Assembly (NCBI GenBank): GCA_019188255.1
Contig: JAETXT010000001.1
Span: forward strand, 7,440,001 to 7,504,000
DNA from: Verticillium longisporum
Lineage: Eukaryota > Ascomycota > Sordariomycetes > Glomerellales > Plectosphaerellaceae
Direction: 5' to 3'
Length of the DNA stretch: 64,000 bases
Of this stretch, positions 55,123-64,000 are shown piece after piece; the first letter of the stretch is position 1; each line of letters starts with the position of its first letter. The position numbers and the translations under genes are program-made. A model generated the notes under the pieces. The model was not told the DNA's origin. It was given only the letters and a program-made list of their open reading frames with translations, and searched no databases.

Positions 55123-56149
55123 CTATGAATTAGTCCCGGCAGCTACGGCAGCCTTCATCTCTACATAGTACTCCTTTGCCTTCCCCGCCAATACTTCCTT
55201 GATATACTCCTCAATTGTTCGTAGCTTCATGTCCGGGTATAGCTTGCGCGCGTCGAGGTAGCCCAGGTACGCCGCCTTCTCAGGAGTATTATCACCGCGC
55301 ACCCCCAGGTGTTCCAATACTCGAATTGTGAGCGCTTGAACCAGTCAGGCGTGCCCAAGGCTGACTTAGGCATTTCTTGCAAGTTGGCGGCGACGGTTTG
55401 TTCGTCCATGTACGAACGCTCGATAGTCTCACCGCTCAGTCGTTCGAAGAGGTCGTATATTTCGGTCTGGGAAGCTAACTCGCCGAAGCCGAAAACAGAT
55501 TTGTTGAGGGTACGAGGATCGAGGATAACGCGGGCGAGGAGGCGACCAACGTCACCCAGATGAGTACTGGCGAAGCGGACTGACCCTGTGCCAATGATGA
55601 CATTTGGGTGGCCGACATGTACGTAGGCGTTGCGCTTTGAAGGGAGCAGTGGGAGCGTATTTTGCTGCCACCAGCCGATGTCGAGGACGGTGTAGGGCAA
55701 GTAGAGCTTCTTGATGTGGTTGAGATTGTCCTCCTTGATGTCGCGTAAGGCCAGGACACCCTTTGGGGGGCAACAGTGGCGAAGAAGCAGGGGACAAAGC
55801 GGGCAACACCCGCGGTTTTTGCAGCAGTGGCGATTGCAGGCTCGGAGGGTAGGCCCGCGAAGTTGACAGCGGAAACGACGGTTTCAATCCCAGTAAAGGC
55901 CTTGACGAGGGCGGCGGCGTCGCCCGTGATGTCAAGAGGCTGTACATTGATGCCGCGAGCACGGAACGCTTGATTCGCGGAGCTTTGCAGGGAGGTAGGG
56001 CGGGTGAAAGCAGTGATTTCCTAAATGTATTAGTATTTGCTTATAGAATATATTTGAAGGGAGCCTACAAAAGGGTGAGGGTGTTCAAGAAGACCATCGA
56101 TGATAGATGTACCGGTCTCACCGGTTGCCCCGATCACTGCAATCTTCAT
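55123..56149 (-). CDS. NmrA/isoflavone-reductase-like NAD(P)H reductase, two length errors
   Basis: Exon 1 is 56069-56149, the intron 56021-56068 and exon 2 55123-56020, about 326 residues. MKIAVIGATGETG binds NAD(P). EITAFTRPTS, FTGIETVVSAVNFAG, VARFVPCFFATVAPPKG, LPYTVLDIGWWQQ and FGFGELASQTEIYDLFERLS follow the PCBER/isoflavone-reductase-like branch of atypical SDRs. It is a cytosolic reductase of an unknown, possibly aromatic, substrate. Two breaks lie in homopolymers: the G run 55765-55770 and the C run 55302-55306, each needing one more base. The spliced length is two bases short of a multiple of three, so these are the only length errors. If they are sequencing artefacts the gene is intact. 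Confidence 0.75.
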
Positions 56150-57105
56150 GACGACAATGTCTTACTAGTGCATATAGCGATGTTGATTGGTGTGAGTGAA
56201 GTGCTTGGTTGAAAGCGGACGTATGTTGCCGAGTCTAGATGTTAATAACAAATGATCACGTCTCTTCTCGCATCATTTTATAATCGAAACTCCGCCCAAG
56301 TCCGCCAGTTCCGCAGAACAGGCGAGGTTGATTATAAATTGGTGCATATTGTTCCGTAGCGAGCAAGCAGGGACCGTGAAGGATGCTCTACCTCGGTTTC
56401 GCATCCACTGTTTCGGGATACATTCTGTAACGCTTACACTAGTTAACCCGTCGCGGCGGGATCCACTGGCACTAGCGAAAACACTCGATAATGAGATTCC
56501 GGTGACGGTGTTCCACCAAAGATTGTCCTGGTGTGGGCCGAACGAGGAGTGGGTGTCATAACTATATGCTCCAAGAGTGGAAGTACCGCCGCACTAAAGC
56601 TGGGTGAGGTTTCGGTAACCCTGATAGTCCGTGCACGTGGAAGTATGCCAAATGCGTCGCTTCTTCGCTCGAGATTGGCCAGCTTTCAAAGACTTCGAGA
56701 TGATCAGTTCGGCCGTCTAGGTAAGCCGCCTTCAGCCCCCGAAGGCCTAAACCAGTACCGGTATGGCCACCTTAGCTGTGGAGCTCCAACTTTACTTGGT
56801 ACCGTCGCGTTCCCACGTCTACTGAATTGAGTTGCGTCCTGACTCCTCGTCTTTCGATGATTTTGCTACGTTCTTCTGACACCTGTCTGCTCACACACGA
56901 TCTCCCTTGATTCCGCGCACAGGCACGGCAGCAGATAGCATGCGTGACATGGGCAAGATTTACTTTGCCGCCCTTGATCCCCGGCTGGAAAAGATGAGTA
57001 GCACGGACTTTTTCGTGTCTTTCCGCAGTTCCCAACCTCCGGCCTAGCCTTCCTTCTCAGAACGAGTCTTTCTCCCTGAACCGAAACAGCTCCAGAATTA
57101 TCAAT
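56150..57105. other. Intergenic region between divergent reductase-like genes
   Basis: No supported coding region was found, although a 99-codon plus-strand frame (56531-56830) is open. It holds the promoters of the genes on both sides. Confidence 0.4.
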
Positions 57106-57967
57106 CATGCCGTCGAATTTTCTTGTGGTCGGTACGACGGGCAATACCGGACAGGGCGTCGTCATGGCCTTGTCCAGGCTCCTCGAGTCAAGCACTTCCT
57201 TTCGAAGTCCAAGATCATACCCCTGACCCGGTCCTCTCGCAGTACTCCGGCGCAGAAGCTCGCTGCTCTACCCAGTGTCGATGTGATCGAGTAACCTTGG
57301 GTTGAGATTGCTGCAGACTGATTTCGCCAACACACCGTCGTCCGCGCCTTCATCGCGTCCCAATCGAGACCAGCCACTTCACCGAAGAGTCAGTATTCCG
57401 GCTAGGTGCGCTCAAATCAGGTCTAGAGTATGTTTTGCGAATCTCTGCACAGCTACCAACGTGCGCCCGGACTGCAACGCCTACTACGCAAGGGCCCACT
57501 GGAGAGTTCAGGCTATGCTAAGCTCGCCTGAGTTCAAGGGCTTAACAGGCAAGACAGGCGCCTTAAGCTTGACCGCCTCGGAGGACACACCTGTCGTTCT
57601 CATTGATCCAATCGAGATTGGAGTGTCCGCAGCCCACCTGCTAATGGAAGATGACATTCCACGACAAGGCAAAGCAGAGTACGTTCTGAATGGCCCAGAA
57701 AATATTAGTGGACGGCAGATCACGGATCTCGTCAAGCATGAGATTGGCACCAAGGTTAAGAACGTTTAGTTCAAGGACGTTTCCTGGGTTGAGTATGTGG
57801 CGGCACAGAGTTCAGAGCCCAAATCCATTATCAGCTCACTCAGGTTTGCCCAAGTCACGACTTGGGAAGGAAAATGCACGTCCTACACAACAAGTCAGGA
57901 AGTCCTGCGTCTGGCCGCGCCGAAGGTCACGCCCGCAACCTACTTCAAGACCATGCTGCAGAACTAG
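57106..57967 (+). pseudogene. NmrA-like NAD(P)-binding protein, broken paralogue
   Basis: The ATG at 57106 opens FLVVGTTGNTGQGVV. The continuation is found in shifted frames: SKIIPLTRSSRSTPAQKLAA, VVRAFIAS, NVRPDCNAYYARAHWRVQAM, then SLTASEDTPVVLIDPIEIGV, YVLNGPENISGRQITDLV and SWVEYVAAQSS. Lesions include a frameshift near 57205, a TAA after SVDVIE (57292-57294), a TGA in place of Trp after IAAD (57318-57320), loss of about 25 residues after SPEFKGL, and a TAG after KVKNV. It is related to the truncated NmrA-like gene at 50621-51089 but keeps the C-terminal half that the other lost. It ends at the TAG 57965-57967. Confidence 0.75.
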
Positions 57968-58809
57968 TAAATGAGTATAGGCAATTTTCCAAAAGAACGC
58001 AGGTGCACTCGCCATCTCTGCGCACTCAGTCAAGGAGTAGACAGTAGATCAGATTCAGAGTACACTACCTATGTTGCAAGAGTTACCGCGTAGGGACCCA
58101 GCGAATTCGAAGAGCCTGACTGCCGTCATAGCAGTACAAAGTCCTCAAACTCCGGCCAATGAAATTGAAAAGACAACCGAATGCTCGCGCTATAGGTGTT
58201 GTGACAGTTAAACTCGGAAACAGTCCCGCCCAACCTCGGTCCGTTTTCCCGTCGCAGGCATGGCAACAAGCCGCGGAAGCTGCAATTGCTTGGTTCTCTT
58301 GTAATGATGGCCAGATAATGGAGAGATTGTGTCACATGAGCAGCACACACCGAGTTCTGCGTGGTCACGGCTCCAGAGTAGACACAGTAGTCAATCTATC
58401 CGTTCCAACTTCCTGTGACATCGATCGCCCCTAGTCTCCGGGAAAATAATCCCATTGAAGCCCGCGCCAGGAACGCAGCAAGACCGTGCAAACTGTCAGA
58501 TAACCCTGGATCATTTACTATGCAACAACATCTGTTCACTATTTGGGGGCCATCACGATCGAGCCTAAGGGGAAGAGGACATCGCAGGGACGATTGACCG
58601 TTGTCGTAAAGTCGCCGAATTTTTCAGTCCAGCACCCAGAATGGCGACGCCGTCATGGCTGATATGACAGGCTTGTTGAAAAAGCACCGATGCGACAACC
58701 CGCAACTGAGGACACTTCATACCATCAAGCACCCCGCTAGGCTTCTACATCCTTCAATGGTCGTCGTGAGAAACTAGCCTAGGAACCTTCTCTGGCTTAT
58801 TTGTCTCAT
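57968..58809. other. Gene-free stretch
   Basis: No supported feature was found. Confidence 0.4.
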
Positions 58810-59600
58810 TTAGCCCAGTGACAGTGACCGTCGGTCGGGCAAGCTGCGGCGCCATCCATAGAGCCTAGCAGCGCGGTTTGTTGAGATGCTGGCCCAGCGG
58901 TCGGACAGCAGCTTGTGGAGGTAATTCCGGCATCGTGCCTGAGTCGAGCATGCCGTCAGAGTTTTGCTGACGTTGCTTCCCAGAATGACTGTGGCGCCCA
59001 ATCTCGCCGCCTCCAAGCATGAGGTGACCCATGGTCTCATAGAAAGCAGCTCGCTGACAAACAGGTAAAAGTCCAAGCTGGCCGAGTGCAGCAAGAGGAC
59101 GATCCGACGACACTGCGCGAACATCCGATGCTTCGGCTCGACCAAGGCCCCTCCCGGTCGACCAGGCCTGGAGCGCCTCAGTAGGAGGGGGTGTGCCCCG
59201 TTGGTGCAATGAGGAGGCTGTTTATTCCATGTCACCCACCCGCTCCCTGACTCCATAACTGCATCGGCGCACCCATTGTCGGCGAGAAATGAGGTTTTCC
59301 CTGGCGCGAACATCCGATGACTGGAGGGAGTGGTGGCAGGTAGGGAGACGATGCGTTTCCGTGTCGACTGAAAGGCCTTCTTTGGTTTGCATCCGCACTT
59401 TTCGGTTGTTGAAGTCACTCCATTCCAAGACGTAACAGAGACACGACGGGGGCAAGTCATCATATGTCTGGTCTGGATCCCAGTCAGCATACGGCACAAA
59501 AGACAACGTCTTGCGGGCAGGTCGCAGCTGGCTCTGCGCTGGCGCCATCACGCGGTGGGCGGCCATCGCCATCTTGTGGCAACTGGACTCCAAAAGCCTG
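58810..59600 (-). pseudogene. Possible relic of a fungal protein of unknown function
   Basis: A minus-strand frame near 59560-59380 contains LRPARKTLSFVPYADWDPDQ and TYDDLPPSCLCYVLEWSD. This resembles a recurrent family of uncharacterised fungal proteins that I remember but cannot name. Further left the reading continues in another frame without a recognisable domain. A 16-base direct repeat (GCGCGAACATCCGATG) occurs at 59118 and 59309. Low confidence in extent and identity. Confidence 0.3.
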
Positions 59601-59832
59601 GCTCGCTGGGCTACCATGGGCTTCCATGTACTTCCATGTTCGAATCTGCACTGCGGCCCGTTTACATCATTACCATGCATACTAGAAGGGATATACCACG
59701 ATACAACCATACAACCATACCCCAATACAGTGGACAAATATCATCAACACCTTCAACTAACTACCCTTTGTAGGGGCTCGAAAGCCACGAACCAGGCTCA
59801 ATAGTTACAAATACTCCAACTAGGTTTTTATT

Positions 59833-59852
59833 GGCTTACTGCTTAGTAAGCC
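59833..59852. other. Perfect 8-bp hairpin upstream of LINE-B copy 3
   Basis: GGCTTACT, loop GCTT, AGTAAGCC, about 110-130 bases before the shared LINE-B sequence begins. It may belong to the 5' untranslated region or to the target site. Confidence 0.45.
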
Positions 59853-60069
59853 CCGGATTTACCCCGCAGCTGTAGGTGACCAGGTACTGTCCGAGAGCAG
59901 AACTGTACGTACCGTAACGGACTGATTCGAGCACCCTCTGTATCGCCACTTCTTATTTGTTTCGTTGAAGTACGGCATCAAACCGATCGAAGGTGGGTTG
60001 GTCTTGACGCGGGACGGCGCGACACGCGAACTGGTGGATCCCACTCCACGTGGCGCCCCACCTGCAGCC

Positions 60070-61383
60070 ATGGCGACCGAAAACGACACGATCAACGTCG
60101 CGTCTGACGAGGAAGGGAGGAATGGTGTTGAGCAGCGACGACTTCGACCGCGCAAACCGAGCAGCAAAGCCATCGAAAATCAGACAATCGACGATACAAC
60201 CGACGATGCGGAAATCACGACTAGGAAGCCCAACAGGCGCAATGCCAGAGCGGCGTTGGAAGGACGACCGTCCGTGGAGAAAGAGCGACAGGTAGACGAC
60301 GACACGTCGCGACTCGCAAAACAGGAACCGATGAAGCAGCAAACGAAGCTCCTCAAAGCAGTCTTAGTTAAGCTCCAGTCACTGGCGGAACTGATTGAAG
60401 ATCTTCAAGACGAAAACCGAGAACTTAAGAGGGACCTTCTTACGACTAAAGACAAACTACACATGGTCACGGAACAAATGACAGAACAAGCCCAGAGCAT
60501 ACGCGGAAGCGCCGAAGCGATTGCAACGATGGTTACAGGGCAGCAGAGGTCCGAGCCATCCTACGCAGACATTGCCCGAATGCCACCGACCAGCCGACTC
60601 GACAACGCGGGCCCGGGCCCCACGGCACCACCGGGTCCAACAGACGTGGTCTTCTGCACGATCGACACGTCAAGGATCGAGGACGAACAAGACGAACAAC
60701 TGACACCGGGCGCTGTTCGTACCCTCACGGAAGGCGAGGTCAGGGTGGACCAGAGCCAATCCGATTGGCGTTGCCTGGCTGTGACCAAAGACCCGAAGAA
60801 GCCTCGAATCAGAATTGCCTGCAGAAACGAGGAGGAGCACACCATGGTGAAACGGCTCGTGGGAGCCAAGCTGCCGCGGGGAGCCCGGATGCTGAGAGAC
60901 GAACTCTACCCCGTCAAAGTCGACTACGTGTCCCGCACGGTGGTCGTGGATGAGGCGAATGCCATTCGTAGTGGAGCCGCCGAGGAGATTGGCAAAGAAA
61001 ATGACGTTCAAGTTGCGAAGGTAGGCTGGCTTAGCAACAGGGATGTTCCGAAGGCGTACGGCTCAATGGTTATCTACCTCACGAAGAAGGCGGACGCGGA
61101 AAGGCTACTCGCGGAGGGTTACGCTTATGCGGGAGGACAATCCGGGAGGACCAAGGTCTTCGAATCTCGTCCTCGCCTCGACCAGTGCTACAACTGTCAG
61201 CAGGTTGGCCGCGGCCACAAAGCTCACCAGTGCGACCTGCCCCAGATGTGCGGGCAATGCGCCAAGGAGGGTCACCACCACAGTGTTTGCACTGAGACTA
61301 CCCTCAAGTGTGTTCCCTGCGGAGGTCCTCATGCGTCGTTCAGCAGAAACTGCAAGAAGCTCTACCCTTCTTTGAATGAGTAG
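60070..61383 (+). CDS. LINE-B ORF1: gag-like RNA-binding protein
   Basis: The ATG at 60070 gives 437 residues; the frame is open upstream to 59965 without another ATG. The N-terminus is charged ([20 protein letters not shown]). A coiled-coil segment follows ([19 protein letters not shown] and [12 protein letters not shown]), then a middle domain ([40 protein letters not shown]) like the RNA-binding part of LINE gag proteins. Three zinc knuckles end it: [30 protein letters not shown] and [15 protein letters not shown]. It binds element RNA. Its stop TAG overlaps the ORF2 start (ATGAGTAG, 61376-61383), suggesting reinitiation after termination. Confidence 0.9.
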   Translation: MATENDTINVASDEEGRNGVEQRRLRPRKPSSKAIENQTIDDTTDDAEITTRKPNRRNARAALEGRPSVEKERQVDDDTSRLAKQEPMKQQTKLLKAVLVKLQSLAELIEDLQDENRELKRDLLTTKDKLHMVTEQMTEQAQSIRGSAEAIATMVTGQQRSEPSYADIARMPPTSRLDNAGPGPTAPPGPTDVVFCTIDTSRIEDEQDEQLTPGAVRTLTEGEVRVDQSQSDWRCLAVTKDPKKPRIRIACRNEEEHTMVKRLVGAKLPRGARMLRDELYPVKVDYVSRTVVVDEANAIRSGAAEEIGKENDVQVAKVGWLSNRDVPKAYGSMVIYLTKKADAERLLAEGYAYAGGQSGRTKVFESRPRLDQCYNCQQVGRGHKAHQCDLPQMCGQCAKEGHHHSVCTETTLKCVPCGGPHASFSRNCKKLYPSLNE

Positions 61384-64000
61384 CACGCTCCGGATAATCC
61401 AACTCAATGTGCGAAAACGCGGCGAGGTTCACGAGAGCCTCATGAACGACGAGGACATTCAGGACGCAGCGGTGCTGGTCATTCAGGAACCACAAGCACG
61501 GATGATCAAGGGACGGTTATTGACGACTCCGATGGGACATCACGGATGGACAAAGATGGTCCCACCAACGACTGGGGAAGGACGATGGGCGATCCGAAGC
61601 ATGCTTTGGATAAGGAAGGATTTGGGGGCGGAACAGGTGTTGATAGAGTCTCCGGACATGACAGCAGCACTGTTGAGGCTCCCAGAGAGACTGGTACTGG
61701 TGGTGTCCGTGTACGTGCAGGGGATGGACACCCAGGCATTACAGGAAGCGTGTAACACCATACGTAGTGCGGTCGCGGATGCTAGGAGAGCCGCAGGAGA
61801 GGTGGTGGACGTGGTCATTGCGGGCGACTTCAACCGCCACGATCAACTATGGGGAGGAGACGACGTGTCTCCGGTACGACAGGGTGAAGCCGATAACATC
61901 ATCGACCTAATGAACGAGCTCTCCCTCTGCAGCATGCTCCCACGGGGCACGAAGACATGGCAAGGCGGAGACCACGAATCGACAATCGACCTTGTGCTGG
62001 TGTCAGAGGACCTAGCTGCGTCCATGATCAAGTGTACGACGCACGGGACAGAGCACGGGTCGGACCACCGCACCATCGAAACGATCCTTGACGTATCAGT
62101 TCCGACCCCGAAAGCCCAAGACCGACCTCTATTCAAAAACGCGCCATGGAAGGAAATCAACACCCGAATCTCCACGGCACTCGAGACAGTCCCGATGGAA
62201 GGCACGGTCCAAGAGAAGACGGACAGACTCATGTCAGTGGTGCTGGGAGCAGTACAGGCCTTGACACCGAAAGCCAAACCATCGCCATACGCGAAGCGGT
62301 GGTGGACGGCGGATCTTACGCAGCTCCGCCACATCCACACACATTGGAGAAACCGGGCGAGGGCAGCAAGACGGGCAGGACGGAACGATGAAGCACTGGA
62401 GAACACGGCCAAGGGAGCAGCGAAACAATACCATGATGCCATTCGACAACAGAAGAAAACCCATTGGAATGACTTCCTGGCCAACAACGACAACATCTGG
62501 AAGGCCGCCAAGTATCTGAAGTCTGGCGACGATGCGGCGTTCGGCAAGGTGCCACAACTTGTGAAGGCTGATGGCACACGGACGACCAACAGCAAAGAGC
62601 AAGCGGTTGAACTGCTTACCACTTTCTTCCCGTCCCTACCGGAGCATATCGAAGAGGAAGGGGAGAGACCTCAACGCGAATCAGCTGTTAACATGCCCAA
62701 CATCACGATGGAAGAAGTCGAACGCCGTCTTTTCGCGACGAAATCGTGGAAAGCACCTGGTGAGGACGGGTTGCCAGCGATGGTCTGGAAACAGATTTGG
62801 CCAGCCGTCAAGCACAGGGTCCTGGCGATTTTCCGCGCATCACTAGAGGAAGGAGTACTCCCCGACCAATGGAGGCACGCCAAGATCATCCCGCTCAAAA
62901 AGCCCGGCAAAGCAGACTACACCATCGCCAAGGCTTGGAGGCCCATCTCGCTCCTCGCCACGCTCGGCAAGGTTCTCGAGTCGGTTGTTGCGGAGAGGAT
63001 ATCCCATGCAGTCGAAACGCACGGGTTGTTGCCTACGAACCACTTCGGGGCCCGCAAACAGAGGTCAGCAGAACAAGCGTTAGTGCTGCTGCAAGAACAA
63101 ATCTACGCAGCATGGAGAAATCGTTGGGTGGTCAGCCTCGTGAGCTTCGATGTGAAGGGAGCGTACAATGGAGTGTGTAAAGAGAGACTTATTCAGAGAA
63201 TGAGAGCGAGGGGCCTCCCAGGAGAGTTGCTCCGTTGGGTAGAGGCATTCTGCTCAGATCGGACGGCGACAATTCAGGTCAACGGCCAAGCATCAGAGGT
63301 CCGGACCCTGCCGCAGGCCGGACTACCGCAAGGATCACCACTGTCACCCATCTTGTTTCTGTTCTTCAACGCAGACCTTGTACAACAGAAGATCAACTGC
63401 TATGGGGGAGCTATAGCCTTCGTCGACGACTTTACAGCCTGGGTCGCTGGCCCAACCACGCAAGACAACCGTAAAGGAATTGAGGCAATCATCGAAAAGG
63501 CATTGGACTGGGAGCGGAGAAGCGGTGCAACTTTCGAAGCGGACAAGACTGCGGTCATCCACTTCACCCGATGGGCCAAAAGGTCCGATTCGGAACCCTT
63601 CACTATCAAAGGGCAAACAGTCGAACCCAAACAGCATGTCAAGATCCTCGGCGTGATCATGGACATTGGACTCAGGTATAGGGAACACATTGCAAGAGTG
63701 GCGACCAAGGGATTGGAGGCTGCTATGGAGCTGAAACGACTGAGAGGATTGACCCCGGCGACAGCACGGCAGCTATTCACGGCCACCGTGGCTCCGGTGG
63801 TGGATTATGCCTCTAACGTCTGGAGGCACCGATGCAAAGATCGGACGGCGGCAGCAATCAATCGCGTCCAAAAGGTCGGAGCGCAGGCAATCATTGGAGC
63901 GTTCATCACGATAGCCACGAGCGTAGCAGAAGCGGAGGCTCACATCGCCAGTGCACCAGAGCGATTCACGAGAAGGGCTATCAAGCTTTGGACGGATCTC
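61376..64000 (+). CDS. LINE-B ORF2, N-terminal 875 residues (cut by window end)
   Basis: It is open from the ATG 61376-61378 to the window edge with no stop. The endonuclease domain has [20 protein letters not shown] and GSDHRTIE. The reverse transcriptase has [34 protein letters not shown] and FVDD (near 63423). The zinc motif and RNase H-like region would lie beyond the window. By eye it is about 95 percent identical in protein to the copy at 37622-41374, with scattered replacements and no lesions. Together with its ORF1 this copy could be mobile, if its 3' end is intact. Confidence 0.9.
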   Translation, partial: MSSTLRIIQLNVRKRGEVHESLMNDEDIQDAAVLVIQEPQARMIKGRLLTTPMGHHGWTKMVPPTTGEGRWAIRSMLWIRKDLGAEQVLIESPDMTAALLRLPERLVLVVSVYVQGMDTQALQEACNTIRSAVADARRAAGEVVDVVIAGDFNRHDQLWGGDDVSPVRQGEADNIIDLMNELSLCSMLPRGTKTWQGGDHESTIDLVLVSEDLAASMIKCTTHGTEHGSDHRTIETILDVSVPTPKAQDRPLFKNAPWKEINTRISTALETVPMEGTVQEKTDRLMSVVLGAVQALTPKAKPSPYAKRWWTADLTQLRHIHTHWRNRARAARRAGRNDEALENTAKGAAKQYHDAIRQQKKTHWNDFLANNDNIWKAAKYLKSGDDAAFGKVPQLVKADGTRTTNSKEQAVELLTTFFPSLPEHIEEEGERPQRESAVNMPNITMEEVERRLFATKSWKAPGEDGLPAMVWKQIWPAVKHRVLAIFRASLEEGVLPDQWRHAKIIPLKKPGKADYTIAKAWRPISLLATLGKVLESVVAERISHAVETHGLLPTNHFGARKQRSAEQALVLLQEQIYAAWRNRWVVSLVSFDVKGAYNGVCKERLIQRMRARGLPGELLRWVEAFCSDRTATIQVNGQASEVRTLPQAGLPQGSPLSPILFLFFNADLVQQKINCYGGAIAFVDDFTAWVAGPTTQDNRKGIEAIIEKALDWERRSGATFEADKTAVIHFTRWAKRSDSEPFTIKGQTVEPKQHVKILGVIMDIGLRYREHIARVATKGLEAAMELKRLRGLTPATARQLFTATVAPVVDYASNVWRHRCKDRTAAAINRVQKVGAQAIIGAFITIATSVAEAEAHIASAPERFTRRAIKLWTDL

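Larger units (their letters stand above)
59940..64000 (+). mobile_element. LINE-B copy with ORF1 and ORF2, running off the right edge
   Basis: The shared 5' sequence begins near TTTCGTTGAAGTACGGCATC (59959). ORF1 (60070-61383) and the first 875 codons of ORF2 (61376-64000) are both open. It is the most complete LINE in the window, and its ORF2 matches the minus-strand copy at 37622-41374. The 3' end lies outside. Confidence 0.85.

Noticed and set aside
1..64000. Starship captain or other tyrosine-recombinase cargo element
   Set aside because: No tyrosine-recombinase (DUF3435-like) protein was found on either strand; the region is a patchwork of ordinary transposons.
1..64000. tRNA, 5S rRNA or CRISPR
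   Set aside because: No recognisable tRNA B box with matching arms, no 5S-like sequence and no spaced direct repeats were seen by eye; weak tRNA genes could be missed without a program.

Overview
The window is eukaryotic and comes from a filamentous ascomycete (Pezizomycotina). The evidence is short GT-AG introns of about 45-105 bases, a Zn2Cys6 regulator, a HET-domain gene, a bZIP gene with the fungal C-terminal domain, a fungal rhodopsin-type membrane protein, and transposons typical of such genomes (Fot1/pogo, MULE, hAT, Tad1-like LINEs). The genus cannot be fixed from the sequence. No rRNA, tRNA, CRISPR array or bacterial operon was seen.

This is an accessory, transposon-rich compartment; close to half of it is identifiable mobile DNA. 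Left to right: 1-2.6 kb, the end of a spliced DDE integrase-like gene facing a convergent unknown gene; 3.3-5.8 kb, two solo LTRs, one of them nested inside the terminal inverted repeat of a dead Fot1/pogo element; 6.5-9.0 kb, a Zn2Cys6 transcription factor; 9.8-13.2 kb, a MULE with 64-bp inverted repeats and a broken transposase; 13.2-19.0 kb, a decayed Tad1-like LINE (called LINE-A here) followed by a fragment of a second LINE family (LINE-B); 20.7-21.7 kb, a six-exon gene for a small secreted protein; 22-27 kb, two copies of a MITE family around a transcription factor that carries a SAM domain instead of a visible zinc cluster; 28.0-29.8 kb, a broken GMC oxidoreductase; 31.7-33.0 kb, a rhodopsin-type membrane protein; 34.2-37.1 kb, a dead hAT element; 37.1-41.4 kb, a LINE-B copy with an intact 1250-residue ORF2 on the minus strand; 42-48 kb, HET, small zinc-motif, SDR and bZIP genes; 48.2-50.6 kb, a third LINE (LINE-C) cut off at its 3' end inside an NmrA-like gene; 51-58 kb, a small set of redox-type genes and relics (GFA, two NmrA paralogues, an NmrA/PCBER-like reductase, an RNase III fragment); 59.9-64 kb, a second LINE-B copy with ORF1 and ORF2, running off the right edge.

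The cellular genes do not form an obvious biosynthetic cluster. They are a scatter of regulators, oxidoreductases and self-recognition or secreted proteins of the kind usually found in dispensable fungal regions.

A striking feature is that at least six otherwise well-preserved genes (Zn2Cys6 factor, GMC, rhodopsin-type, bZIP, GFA, PCBER-like) each carry one or more single-base length errors, mostly in homopolymer runs. When spliced, each gene is out of frame by exactly the number of bases that these errors predict. This may be real decay or systematic homopolymer error in the assembly, and it decides whether those genes should be called functional. TGG-to-TAG/TGA and CAG-to-TAG nonsense changes in several relics also look like light repeat-induced point mutation.
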